Of a DNA stretch of 5,492 nt, positions 1-5,492 are shown piece after piece. This DNA comes from Lachnospiraceae bacterium (GTDB lineage Bacteria; Bacillota; Clostridia; Lachnospirales; Lachnospiraceae): positions 1 to 5,492 of the forward strand of contig CAAFJI010000358.1 in assembly GCA_900763175.1 (NCBI GenBank), given 5' to 3'. The notes below the pieces were generated by a model. That model was not told where the DNA came from. It did not search any database and worked only from the letters and a program-made list of their open reading frames with translations. The position numbers were made by a program, and so were the translations under genes. The stretch's first letter is position 1. Each line of letters opens with the position of its first letter.

Positions 1-8
1 AAAAAAAA

Positions 9-14
9 TAAAAT
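9..14 (+). promoter_or_regulatory. Possible -10 box for the importer operon
   Basis: TAAAAT matches the sigma-A -10 consensus TATAAT at five of six positions. It would place transcription start near base 21 and give a leader of about 70 bases before the first gene. The matching -35 box would lie left of the window, so it cannot be checked. The surrounding sequence is very A-rich, so a chance match is quite possible. No riboswitch fold is visible in the leader that remains (21-76). Confidence 0.25.
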
Positions 15-90
15 AACTGTAACGTTTAAGATTTTTCTTACATAGAGGGGGAAAGTCTCAGGCAAATAAAAATATCAAGGAGGAAGTAAA

Positions 91-180
91 ATGAAAAAAA
101 TGTGTAGAAAAGTAGTCAGCCTTCTTCTTGCAGCAGTGATGGTGCTTACAATGACCGCCTTCGCTTCTGTTGTTTATGCC
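91..180 (+). other. Signal peptide of the binding protein, signal peptidase I type, no lipobox
   Basis: Residues 1-30 show a basic N-terminus (MKKMCRK), a hydrophobic core (roughly 8-24) and a V28-Y29-A30 site followed by Ala31-Asp32, which fits signal peptidase I cleavage after Ala30. No cysteine lies at the end of the hydrophobic core, so lipid attachment is not expected. The only early cysteine, Cys5, sits in the basic region and cannot be a lipobox. Most Gram-positive binding proteins of this kind are lipoproteins. Confidence 0.75.
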
Positions 181-1395
181 GCTGACGAGGACAGCGTTGA
201 AGCTGATCCGAACTTCAAGATGGGAGTTATTCTTGTAGGTGATGAGACAGAAGGATATTCTGCAGCTCATATCGCCGGTGTTAAGGAAGCAGCTAAAGAG
301 CTGGGCCTTGACGACAGCCAGATCATCTGGAAATACAAAGTTCCGGAAGACTCCAGCTGCTACGATGCAGCAATCGACCTTGTTGGACAGGGATGCTCCC
401 TGGTAATCGGTAACAGCTATGGACATCAGACTTATCTGGTACAGGCTGCTCAGGAATACCCGGATGTAACATTCGTTTCCATGACAGGTGATTTTGCAGC
501 AATCAGCGGATGCGAGAATTTCAAGAATGCATTCACCAACATCTATGAATCCCGCTATGTATCCGGTGTTGTAGCTGGTCTGAAGCTGAAAGAGATTCTT
601 GAGGATGGTACTCTTACTACAGAGACACAGCCAGACAGCTTTGATGCAGACGGTAATGTAAAGGTTGGCTATGTTGGAGCATTCAGCTACGCTGAGGTTG
701 TTTCTGGTTATACTGCATTCTACCTTGGTATTAAGAGCGTTGTTCCGAACGCTGTAATGGAAGTTAAGTACACAAACTCCTGGTTCGATATTGACAAAGA
801 GGGTGCAGCAGCTGAGGCACTTATTGCAAACGGCTGTGTGATCATCGGACAGCATGCAGACTCTACAGGTGCTCCTGCAGCTACACAGAAGCTTCACGAT
901 GATGGCAAGATCTGCTACTCTGTAGGCTACAATATTGATATGCTTGAGACTGCTCCTACAGCAGCACTTACCTCTGCTACCAATAACTGGGCAGTATACT
1001 ACAAACATGCAATTGCAACCGTAATGGGCGGTGGTGACCTTGAGCAGGACTGGTCCGCAGGATATAATGACGATGCAGTAGGAATCACAGAACTTGGTGA
1101 GTCCTGTGCAGAAGGAACTGCAGATTACGTTGCTGACATCGAGGGCAAACTGAAAGACGGTTCTCTTCAGGTGTTTGATACCTCTACATTTACTGTAGGC
1201 GGCGAGGAAGTTACTTCTGCACCGGTTGACCTTTCCTTCATGGATTACACAACTGATCCTGCAACTGTTGTATATCAGGGCGAGACTGTTGAGGCTATCG
1301 AGGATGGACACTTTGCAGAGTCCACATTCAGAAGCGCTCCATACTTTACACTTCGTATTGATGGAATCACAGAGGACGCAGACGCTGTTGAATAA
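91..1395 (+). CDS. BMP/PnrA-family ABC importer substrate-binding protein (putative nucleoside binding)
   Basis: This 434-residue secreted protein is the extracytoplasmic solute receptor of the importer encoded downstream. The ATG start is supported by AAGGAGG at 77-83, seven bases upstream. Residues 1-30 form a signal peptide (see separate entry), followed by a two-lobed BMP-type binding domain from about residue 42. Recognisable family segments are GVILVGDETEGY (45-56, first strand and loop), GNSYGHQ (107-113), IIGQHADSTGAP (251-262, matching the typical 'QHxDS' element) and VGYNIDMLETAP (278-289, corresponding to the GxDxDQ region of PnrA). The classic N-terminal DKSFNQ pocket motif of PnrA is replaced by GDETEGYSAAH, so nucleoside specificity is inferred from family and operon, not from conserved pocket residues. 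The protein is longer than the usual 330-380 residues. The gene uses no TTA, CTA or TCA codons, consistent with high expression. Family call is firm; ligand is uncertain. Confidence 0.93.
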   Translation: MKKMCRKVVSLLLAAVMVLTMTAFASVVYAADEDSVEADPNFKMGVILVGDETEGYSAAHIAGVKEAAKELGLDDSQIIWKYKVPEDSSCYDAAIDLVGQGCSLVIGNSYGHQTYLVQAAQEYPDVTFVSMTGDFAAISGCENFKNAFTNIYESRYVSGVVAGLKLKEILEDGTLTTETQPDSFDADGNVKVGYVGAFSYAEVVSGYTAFYLGIKSVVPNAVMEVKYTNSWFDIDKEGAAAEALIANGCVIIGQHADSTGAPAATQKLHDDGKICYSVGYNIDMLETAPTAALTSATNNWAVYYKHAIATVMGGGDLEQDWSAGYNDDAVGITELGESCAEGTADYVADIEGKLKDGSLQVFDTSTFTVGGEEVTSAPVDLSFMDYTTDPATVVYQGETVEAIEDGHFAESTFRSAPYFTLRIDGITEDADAVE

Positions 1396-1401
1396 GCAGT
1401 A

Positions 1402-1435
1402 ATGCGAAATCCTGCGAAGCATGATTTCTGTGCAT
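1402..1435 (+). repeat. Imperfect stem-loop just after the binding-protein stop codon
   Basis: ATGC-GAAATC (1402-1411) can pair with GATTTC (1423-1428) and GCAT (1432-1435), leaving a bulged TGT. The helix continues inward as TGC (1413-1415) with GCA (1419-1421) around a GAA loop, for 13 base pairs in all. No T-run follows, so this is not an intrinsic terminator. It could protect the 3' end of the first gene's mRNA. CCTGC (1411-1415) can alternatively pair with GCAGG (1442-1446), so a competing fold exists. It might also be a dispersed palindromic repeat. Confidence 0.5.
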
Positions 1436-1490
1436 CGCGGAGCAGGTAGCTGGGAAGAAACCTGAACAGTTATCGAATTACATGAAATCC

Positions 1491-1525
1491 AAAAGGGGAG
1501 CTGTAAAAAGGCTTCCCTTTTGTTT
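1491..1525 (+). terminator. Leaky intrinsic terminator / attenuator between binding protein and ATPase genes
   Basis: AAAAGGGGAGC (1491-1501) pairs with GCTTCCCTTTT (1511-1521) over 11 base pairs with one G-U pair and a nine-base loop. The T-rich stretch TTTTGTTT (1518-1525) follows the GC-rich part. The outer A-T pairs and the interrupting G make it weaker than the operon-end terminator. It lies about 95 bases after the binding-protein stop and 120 bases before the ATPase start. Partial read-through would yield excess binding protein over membrane components. Confidence 0.65.
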
Positions 1526-1541
1526 CGTAAGCGGGAAAGTT

Positions 1542-1566
1542 AAAATCCACGCGGATGTGGGATTTT
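1542..1566 (+). repeat. Small intercistronic hairpin with one bulge
   Basis: AAAATCCAC (1542-1550) pairs with GTGGGATTTT (1557-1566) with one unpaired G and a six-base loop. It is short and imperfect, and I see no T-run beyond the stem itself. It is part of a series of hairpins in the leader of the ATPase gene and may be a stability or processing element. Function is unknown. Confidence 0.4.
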
Positions 1567-1584
1567 GGCGAACGCTTTAAAGAT

Positions 1585-1613
1585 AGGCAAAACCAGAAGA
1601 GCTTGTTTTGCCT
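1585..1613 (+). repeat. Perfect 9-bp stem-loop in the leader of the ATPase gene
   Basis: AGGCAAAAC (1585-1593) is exactly complementary to GTTTTGCCT (1605-1613), with an 11-base loop between. It ends 15 bases before the ATPase Shine-Dalgarno site at 1629-1636, so it should leave that site exposed while possibly marking a new 5' end for processed or read-through mRNA. There is no following T-run, so it is not a terminator. Confidence 0.5.
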
Positions 1614-1628
1614 TGATTATAAAACGGG

Positions 1629-1636
1629 AAGGGAGG
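1629..1636 (+). promoter_or_regulatory. Ribosome binding site that fixes the TTG start of the ATPase gene
   Basis: AAGGGAGG lies nine bases before TTG at 1646. The earlier in-frame TTG codons at 1565 and 1613 have no comparable site, and they would add residues (ANALKIGKTRRAC...) that are not part of an ABC ATPase domain. The TTG at 1646 gives the sequence EYAIQLKNVTKTFG, the usual beginning of this family. Confidence 0.85.
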
Positions 1637-1645
1637 CACAACACT

Positions 1646-3178
1646 TTGGAATATGCCATTCAATTAAAAAATGTTACCAAAACATTTGGAAAAGTTGTTG
1701 CCAACAAAAATGTCAACCTTGACGTAAAAAAAGGTGAGATTCTCTCCCTTCTGGGAGAAAATGGAAGTGGCAAGACCACTCTTATGAATATGATCTCCGG
1801 TATTTATTTTCCAGATTCCGGCGAGATCATGATAGACGGTAGGAAAGTGGAAATCCGCTCTCCGAAAGATGCCTACGATCTGGGAATCGGTATGATTCAC
1901 CAGCACTTTAAACTGATCGACGTCTTCAGTGCCACTGAGAATATTGCGCTTGGTCTTGATAAAAAACAGAAATTTGATCTGAAAGAGGTTCGTAAAAAAG
2001 CACAGGCTATCTGTGACAGGTACCACTTTGATCTGGACCTGAATCAGAAGGTTTACGAGATGAGCGTATCCCAGAAACAGACTCTGGAAATTGTAAAGGT
2101 TCTTTACAGAGGTGCAAACATTCTGATCCTGGATGAGCCGACAGCAGTACTGACACCTCAGGAGACAGCCCGTCTGTTTGAGGTTATCCGAAATATGAAG
2201 GCAGATAATAAATCCGTTATCATTATTACCCATAAGCTTCACGAGGTTCTGGAGATTTCCGACCGCGTTGCCATTCTGAGAAAAGGAGAGTACATAGGTA
2301 CCGTAGATACCTGCGAGGCCACTGAAAATTCTCTCACAGAGATGATGGTAGGCAAGAAGGTGGAACTGAATATTGCCCGTTCCGCACCTGTAAATCCGGT
2401 GAAACGACTTTCTGTTTCCCATCTGACCGTCTATAACCGGGAGGACATTAAGGTGCTGGATGATGTAAGCTTTGACGTTTATGGAGGTGAAATCCTGGGA
2501 ATTGCCGGAATTTCCGGAAATGGACAGAAAGAGCTTCTGGAAGCCATTGCAGGACTTCAGATTACAGGCCAGGGCAGCAGTATTGAGTTTTACGAAAGAG
2601 GAAAAGAAAATCAGCCCCTTCAGTTGGTTGGAAAAACACCGAAGAAAATCCGTGATGCAGGTGTTCACCTTGCATTTGTGCCGGAAGACCGTCTGGGAAT
2701 GGGCCTTGTAGGTTCTATGGGTATGACCGGAAATATGCTTCTGAAAAGCTATGGAAAGGGTGCATCCCCGCTTACAGATATGCGTACCCCGAAGAAAATG
2801 GCAGAGAAGGTTAAGGAAGAGCTTGAAGTTGTGACTCCAAGCCTGAATACTCCGGTATCCCGTCTTTCCGGAGGAAATGTACAGAAGGTTCTGGTAGGCC
2901 GTGAGATTGCAGAAGCACCTACTGTACTGATGACTGCCTATGCAGTGCGAGGCCTTGATATCAATACCTCTTATACCATCTATAATCTTCTGGATGAAGA
3001 GAAGAAAGAGGGGGTTGCCGTAGTCTATGTAGGTGAGGATCTGGACGTTCTCATTGATCTGTGTGACCGTATTCTGGTACTTTGCGGCGGTAAAGAGAAT
3101 GGTATTCTGGATGCCAGAACGACTACGAAAGAAGAAGTTGGACTTCTTATGACAAATCTTCGGAAGGAGGGAAAATAA
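1646..3178 (+). CDS. Double-domain ABC importer ATPase (NupO/YufO-like)
   Basis: This 510-residue cytoplasmic ATPase powers the importer. It contains two fused nucleotide-binding domains, the arrangement found in nucleoside and ribose-type importers. Domain 1 has Walker A GENGSGKT (37-44), Q-loop Gln86, an altered signature MSVSQ (139-143, canonical LSGGQ), Walker B ILILDEP (159-165) and the switch His196. Domain 2 begins near residue 255. Its Walker A is degenerate (GISGNGQK, 288-295, Gln in place of the catalytic Lys), it has a good signature LSGGNVQK (407-414), its Walker B position reads VLMTAYAVRGLD (427-438) without the DE pair, and VGEDLD (462-467) replaces the switch His. Composite ATPase sites pair one domain's Walker A with the other's signature. 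The site formed by Walker A1 and signature 2 is therefore intact, and the opposite site is probably inactive, as is common in this family. The start is TTG (see the ribosome-site entry). The stop abuts the next start as TAAATG. Confidence 0.95.
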   Translation: MEYAIQLKNVTKTFGKVVANKNVNLDVKKGEILSLLGENGSGKTTLMNMISGIYFPDSGEIMIDGRKVEIRSPKDAYDLGIGMIHQHFKLIDVFSATENIALGLDKKQKFDLKEVRKKAQAICDRYHFDLDLNQKVYEMSVSQKQTLEIVKVLYRGANILILDEPTAVLTPQETARLFEVIRNMKADNKSVIIITHKLHEVLEISDRVAILRKGEYIGTVDTCEATENSLTEMMVGKKVELNIARSAPVNPVKRLSVSHLTVYNREDIKVLDDVSFDVYGGEILGIAGISGNGQKELLEAIAGLQITGQGSSIEFYERGKENQPLQLVGKTPKKIRDAGVHLAFVPEDRLGMGLVGSMGMTGNMLLKSYGKGASPLTDMRTPKKMAEKVKEELEVVTPSLNTPVSRLSGGNVQKVLVGREIAEAPTVLMTAYAVRGLDINTSYTIYNLLDEEKKEGVAVVYVGEDLDVLIDLCDRILVLCGGKENGILDARTTTKEEVGLLMTNLRKEGK

Positions 3179-4276
3179 ATGAGTGACACAAAAACTAAAG
3201 AACCCTTGATCCGAATTATTAAGCGTGACAGAAGCAGCTTTGGGTACAAGGTGTGGGTTCGTGCGGCTGCCATTATTCTGGCGCTTGTAGTAGACGCGAT
3301 TTTTATTTATAGTGTAACAGGCCTGAATCCATTATCTGTATATGGTGTTATGTTAAATGGTACCTTTATGACAAGCATTCGTTTTTCCTGGGCAATGCGA
3401 GATCTGGTAACCCTTCTCTGCATTGGTATTGCCCTTGCTCCTGCGTTTAAAATGCGCTTCTGGAACATTGGCGCAGAGGGACAGGTGCTGATGGGAGGCC
3501 TTGCCACAGCTATGGTTATGGTAAAATGTGGTGCCAGCCTTCCTACCCCGGTGCTTTTTCTGGTGATGTTCCTTACCAGCGTGATTGCCGGAGGTCTCTG
3601 GGGTTTTATTCCGGCAGTATTCAAGGCGTACTGGAATACAAATGAGACACTTTTTACCCTTATGATGAATTATGTGGCAACCAGTATTGTTGCATGCATG
3701 ACCAATATCCTTCGAGGAAAGGCTTCCAGCCTTGGTAAGCTGAACATGTCTACACAGGTTGGATGGTTCCCGCAGTTTATGGGACAGAGATATAATATTA
3801 ACATTCTCATTGTAATGATTCTCATGTTTGTAATGTTCTTCTATCTGAAATATTCTAAACAGGGCTATGAGATTACCGTAGTAGGAGAATCTGAGAACAC
3901 AGCAAGATATGCCGGAATTAATGTTAAATGGGTAACCATCCGTACCATGATCATTTCCGGTGCTATCTGCGGTCTGGTTGGTTTCCTGATCGTAGCAGGA
4001 AGAGACCAGACCATTTCCACCACATCTGCAGGTGGAAACGGATTTACCGCCATTATTGTAGCATGGCTTGCAAAGTTTAATACGTTTTATATGGCTCTGA
4101 TCTCCTTCCTGCTGATCTTCCTTTCCAAAGGTGCAGCAGAGATTGCTTCTGCATACAGCCTGAACGATTATGCAGCAAGTATTATTGAAGGCGTGATTCT
4201 GTTCTTTATCCTTGGAAGTGAATTCTTCATCAACTATAAAATGATTTTCCGTGGTTCCAAAAAGGAGGTGCACTAA
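3179..4276 (+). CDS. ABC importer permease, first subunit (NupP/YufP-like, BPD_transp_2 family)
   Basis: This 365-residue membrane protein forms half of the transport channel. A charged cytoplasmic N-terminus (residues 1-22) is followed by about eight to ten hydrophobic segments, roughly at 25-47, 75-92, 104-116, 122-145, 158-177, 208-224, 253-273, 286-317 and 333-353. The hallmark FWNIGAEGQVLMGGLA (94-109) is typical of the larger permease of BMP-type importers. GESENTARYAGI (236-247) is the cytoplasmic loop that resembles the 'GxxPxAARYAGI' coupling segment and would contact the ATPase. The start follows AAGGAGG (3164-3170), which lies inside the end of the ATPase gene, and the ATG directly abuts that gene's stop. 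This implies tight translational coupling. Length fits the family. No frameshift or missing segment is visible. Nucleoside specificity is inferred only from relatives. Confidence 0.93.
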   Translation: MSDTKTKEPLIRIIKRDRSSFGYKVWVRAAAIILALVVDAIFIYSVTGLNPLSVYGVMLNGTFMTSIRFSWAMRDLVTLLCIGIALAPAFKMRFWNIGAEGQVLMGGLATAMVMVKCGASLPTPVLFLVMFLTSVIAGGLWGFIPAVFKAYWNTNETLFTLMMNYVATSIVACMTNILRGKASSLGKLNMSTQVGWFPQFMGQRYNINILIVMILMFVMFFYLKYSKQGYEITVVGESENTARYAGINVKWVTIRTMIISGAICGLVGFLIVAGRDQTISTTSAGGNGFTAIIVAWLAKFNTFYMALISFLLIFLSKGAAEIASAYSLNDYAASIIEGVILFFILGSEFFINYKMIFRGSKKEVH

Positions 4277-5269
4277 ATGAGTAATCTGATTGCGTGGATC
4301 ATCAGGGCAATTCCATTTGGAACAATTATCATGTTTGGTTCCATGGGCGAGATCACCACTGAGAAATCCGGAAACCTGAATCTTGGTGTTCCGGGAATTA
4401 TGTATCTTGGCGGCTTTGCTGGCTTCGCCAGCTCCTATTTTTACGAGAAAAATTCAGCAGATCCAAAGGGTTGGATATGTGTGATCCTGGCGCTTGTGGC
4501 AGCAATTGCAGCCTCCATGCTGGGAGGGCTGATTTTCAGCTTCCTTACCATTACCCTTCGTGCAAACCAGAATGTAACCGGTCTTGCACTTACCACATTC
4601 GGTATGGGCGTTGCTAATTTCTTTGGTGTATTTATTTTAAATGGTGCAAGCTACACTGCAGCACCGCTGGCATACGCTTCTTTTTCAAAGAAGATTCCAT
4701 TCCTGTCCAGTAAGCTGGGAATTGTAAGTAAAACTGTTTTTGCCTATGGTTTTCTGGTATATGCGGCAATCATCATTGCTGTTGTGCTGCATTACGTGCT
4801 GAACAAAACAAGAGTAGGTCTGAATCTTCGGGCTGTAGGTGAAAATCCGGGAACTGCAGACGCAGCCGGAATCAATGTAACCAAATATAAATATCTGGCA
4901 ACCTGTATTGGTGCCGGCCTTTCCGGAATCGGCGGATTATATTACGTTCTGGATTATAATCAGGGCATCTGGGCGACAACGGGACAGATAGAAGCTCTTG
5001 GCTGGCTGGCTGTTGCACTGGTTATATTTACCACCTGGAAACCTCTGAACTGTATCTGGGGTGCGTATCTTTTTGGTATGCTCTACTGGCTGTATCAGTT
5101 CCTTCCAAGTATTCTTGGAATCAAGGTTGCAAGCTATGTCACAGACCTGATCCAGATGGTTCCTTATGTGGTTACCATTATCGTACTGGTTGTAGTAAGC
5201 TTTCGAAAGAAAAAAGAGAATCAGCCTCCGGAAAGCCTGGGACTTTCCTACTTCCGAGAGGAAAGATAA
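4277..5269 (+). CDS. ABC importer permease, second subunit (NupQ/YufQ-like, BPD_transp_2 family)
   Basis: This 330-residue membrane protein is the partner permease and forms the other half of the channel. The segment EKSGNLNLGVPGIMYLG (29-45) corresponds to the 'ERSGVVNIGLEGxM' element that marks this smaller permease. RANQNVTGLALTTFGMG (95-111) and the coupling-loop motif RAVGENPGTADAAGI (185-199) are also characteristic. Hydrophobic segments lie near 5-20, 38-55, 66-93, 101-121, 153-175, 205-224, 236-252, 258-280 and 289-308. The C-terminus is a short basic cytoplasmic tail ending SLGLSYFREER, which I associate with Lachnospiraceae homologues. The start follows AAAGGAGG (4261-4268) in the end of the first permease gene, and ATG directly abuts that stop codon. 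It is the last gene of the operon, 34 bases before the terminator hairpin. Confidence 0.93.
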   Translation: MSNLIAWIIRAIPFGTIIMFGSMGEITTEKSGNLNLGVPGIMYLGGFAGFASSYFYEKNSADPKGWICVILALVAAIAASMLGGLIFSFLTITLRANQNVTGLALTTFGMGVANFFGVFILNGASYTAAPLAYASFSKKIPFLSSKLGIVSKTVFAYGFLVYAAIIIAVVLHYVLNKTRVGLNLRAVGENPGTADAAGINVTKYKYLATCIGAGLSGIGGLYYVLDYNQGIWATTGQIEALGWLAVALVIFTTWKPLNCIWGAYLFGMLYWLYQFLPSILGIKVASYVTDLIQMVPYVVTIIVLVVVSFRKKKENQPPESLGLSYFREER

Positions 5270-5303
5270 CAGGGATTGGTTTGATAGAATATTGAAATTT
5301 CAG

Positions 5304-5348
5304 AATCCTCTGCTTATGCTGTATGGTGCAGCATGCAGAGGATTTTTT
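5304..5348 (+). terminator. Strong intrinsic terminator at the end of the importer operon
   Basis: AATCCTCTGC (5304-5313) pairs perfectly with GCAGAGGATT (5335-5344). After a bulged TT the stem continues as ATGCTG (5316-5321) with CAGCAT (5329-5334) around a seven-base loop, giving 16 base pairs in total. A run of six T residues (5343-5348) ends the structure. Placement 34 bases after the last stop codon marks the operon end. Confidence 0.93.
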
Positions 5349-5403
5349 ATTCTTCAGACGGCAATACGATTTGTGAAAAATAAGTGTCCATAGGAAATGA
5401 AAG

Positions 5404-5432
5404 TTTACAAAATATTTCGAAAATGTTATATT
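5404..5432 (+). promoter_or_regulatory. Sigma-A promoter with extended -10, reading rightward out of the window
   Basis: TTTACA (5404-5409) matches TTGACA at five of six positions. A 17-base spacer follows, then TATATT (5427-5432), which matches TATAAT at five of six. TG at 5424-5425 supplies the extended -10 element. Transcription should start near 5439. It lies about 55 bases after the operon terminator and drives a separate, unseen unit. No coding start is visible up to the window end. Confidence 0.75.
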
Positions 5433-5447
5433 ATTTTTAAATAACAT
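5423..5447. promoter_or_regulatory. Inverted repeat overlapping the -10 box and start point, possible operator
   Basis: ATGTTAT (5423-5429) is an exact inverted copy of ATAACAT (5441-5447), separated by 11 bases. A second dyad, TTATTT (5431-5436) with AAATAA (5439-5444), is nested inside. The outer repeat covers the extended -10 element and the predicted start point, a typical place for a repressor to bind. The region is very AT-rich, so chance symmetry is a real alternative. I do not recognise a named operator. Confidence 0.4.
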
Positions 5448-5465
5448 GCGAAACATATAGAAAGG

Positions 5466-5484
5466 ATAGCTGGCTCTTAGCTAT
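5466..5484 (+). other. Small stem-loop in the 5' leader of the downstream transcript
   Basis: ATAGCT (5466-5471) pairs with AGCTAT (5479-5484) around a seven-base loop (GGCTCTT). It begins about 25 bases after the predicted start of transcription. It may be the first helix of a longer regulatory leader that continues past the window. I do not recognise a known riboswitch class from the visible bases. Confidence 0.35.
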
Positions 5485-5492
5485 ACAGTTAT

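Noticed and set aside
18..42. TGTAA/TTACA inverted repeat in the leader of the first gene as an operator
   Set aside because: The arms are only five bases and 15 bases apart in AT-rich sequence, so this is too weak to support a binding-site call.
58..1422. Minus-strand 454-codon open frame opposite the binding-protein gene
   Set aside because: It is codon-aligned with the sense gene and arises from the lack of TTA, CTA and TCA codons there. Its translation is rich in Cys and Ser and shows no family features, and there is no ribosome site.
1518..1546. Possible internal promoter (TTTTGT or TTGTTT with TAAAAT at 1541) before the ATPase gene
   Set aside because: The -10 match is good, but no candidate -35 matches more than three positions at an acceptable spacing, and the T-rich stretch is better explained as the terminator tail.
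1565..1645. N-terminal extension of the ATPase from TTG at 1565
   Set aside because: No ribosome site precedes 1565, the added residues do not look like the family, and the region forms a hairpin. AAGGGAGG at 1629-1636 points to TTG at 1646.
1664..2668. Minus-strand open frame opposite the ATPase gene
   Set aside because: This is also a codon-aligned shadow of a clear ABC ATPase, with no recognisable domain or translation signal.
2472..2711. Plus-strand 79-codon frame inside the ATPase gene
   Set aside because: It is an out-of-frame overlap within an intact, well-conserved domain 2, with no evidence of a programmed frameshift or internal gene.
3353..4273. Minus-strand open frame opposite the first permease gene
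   Set aside because: This is a codon-aligned shadow. The translation is His/Cys-rich low-complexity sequence, as expected for the complement of a membrane protein gene.
5178..5456. Minus-strand 92-codon frame across the operon terminator and downstream promoter
   Set aside because: It runs through the terminator hairpin and promoter and has no ribosome site or recognisable protein features.

Overview
The window carries one complete ABC-importer operon on the + strand, in the order substrate-binding protein, double-domain ATPase, permease, permease. It closes with a strong terminator, and a new promoter then fires rightward out of the window. The protein families and order match the BMP/PnrA-type nucleoside importers (Bacillus subtilis NupNOPQ/YufNOPQ, Treponema PnrA systems). 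The moderate GC content, near-perfect AGGAGG ribosome sites, a TTG start, and protein wording that I recognise (for example the permease ending SLGLSYFREER) point to a Firmicute of class Clostridia, most likely Lachnospiraceae. I cannot name the species.

Layout. Bases 1-90 are an AT-rich leader with a possible -10 box at the very edge. Bases 91-1395 encode a secreted BMP-family binding protein. Bases 1396-1645 are a 250-base intercistronic region with no convincing gene. It contains at least four potential RNA hairpins, one of which (1491-1525) looks like a leaky intrinsic terminator. Bases 1646-3178 encode the ATPase, with a TTG start fixed by its Shine-Dalgarno site. Bases 3179-4276 and 4277-5269 encode the two permeases. 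Both junctions around the first permease are TAAATG (stop directly followed by start), with the ribosome site inside the end of the previous gene. A long terminator hairpin lies at 5304-5348. Bases 5349-5492 hold an extended -10 promoter, a dyad overlapping it, and the start of another transcript whose gene is not visible.

How they work together. The binding protein captures the solute outside the membrane and delivers it to the two-permease channel. The cytoplasmic ATPase has one apparently active site half and one degenerate half, and it powers uptake. The terminator-like hairpin after the first gene would give more binding protein than membrane complex, which is usual for importers. Nucleoside is the best family-level guess for the substrate. 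However, the binding protein lacks the classic DxSFN pocket motif of PnrA, so the ligand is less certain than the operon architecture suggests.

I see no mobile element, CRISPR array, tRNA or rRNA, and no clearly new biological system. The points most worth a second look are the missing lipobox in the binding protein, the structured intercistronic region, and the promoter/dyad at the right edge.
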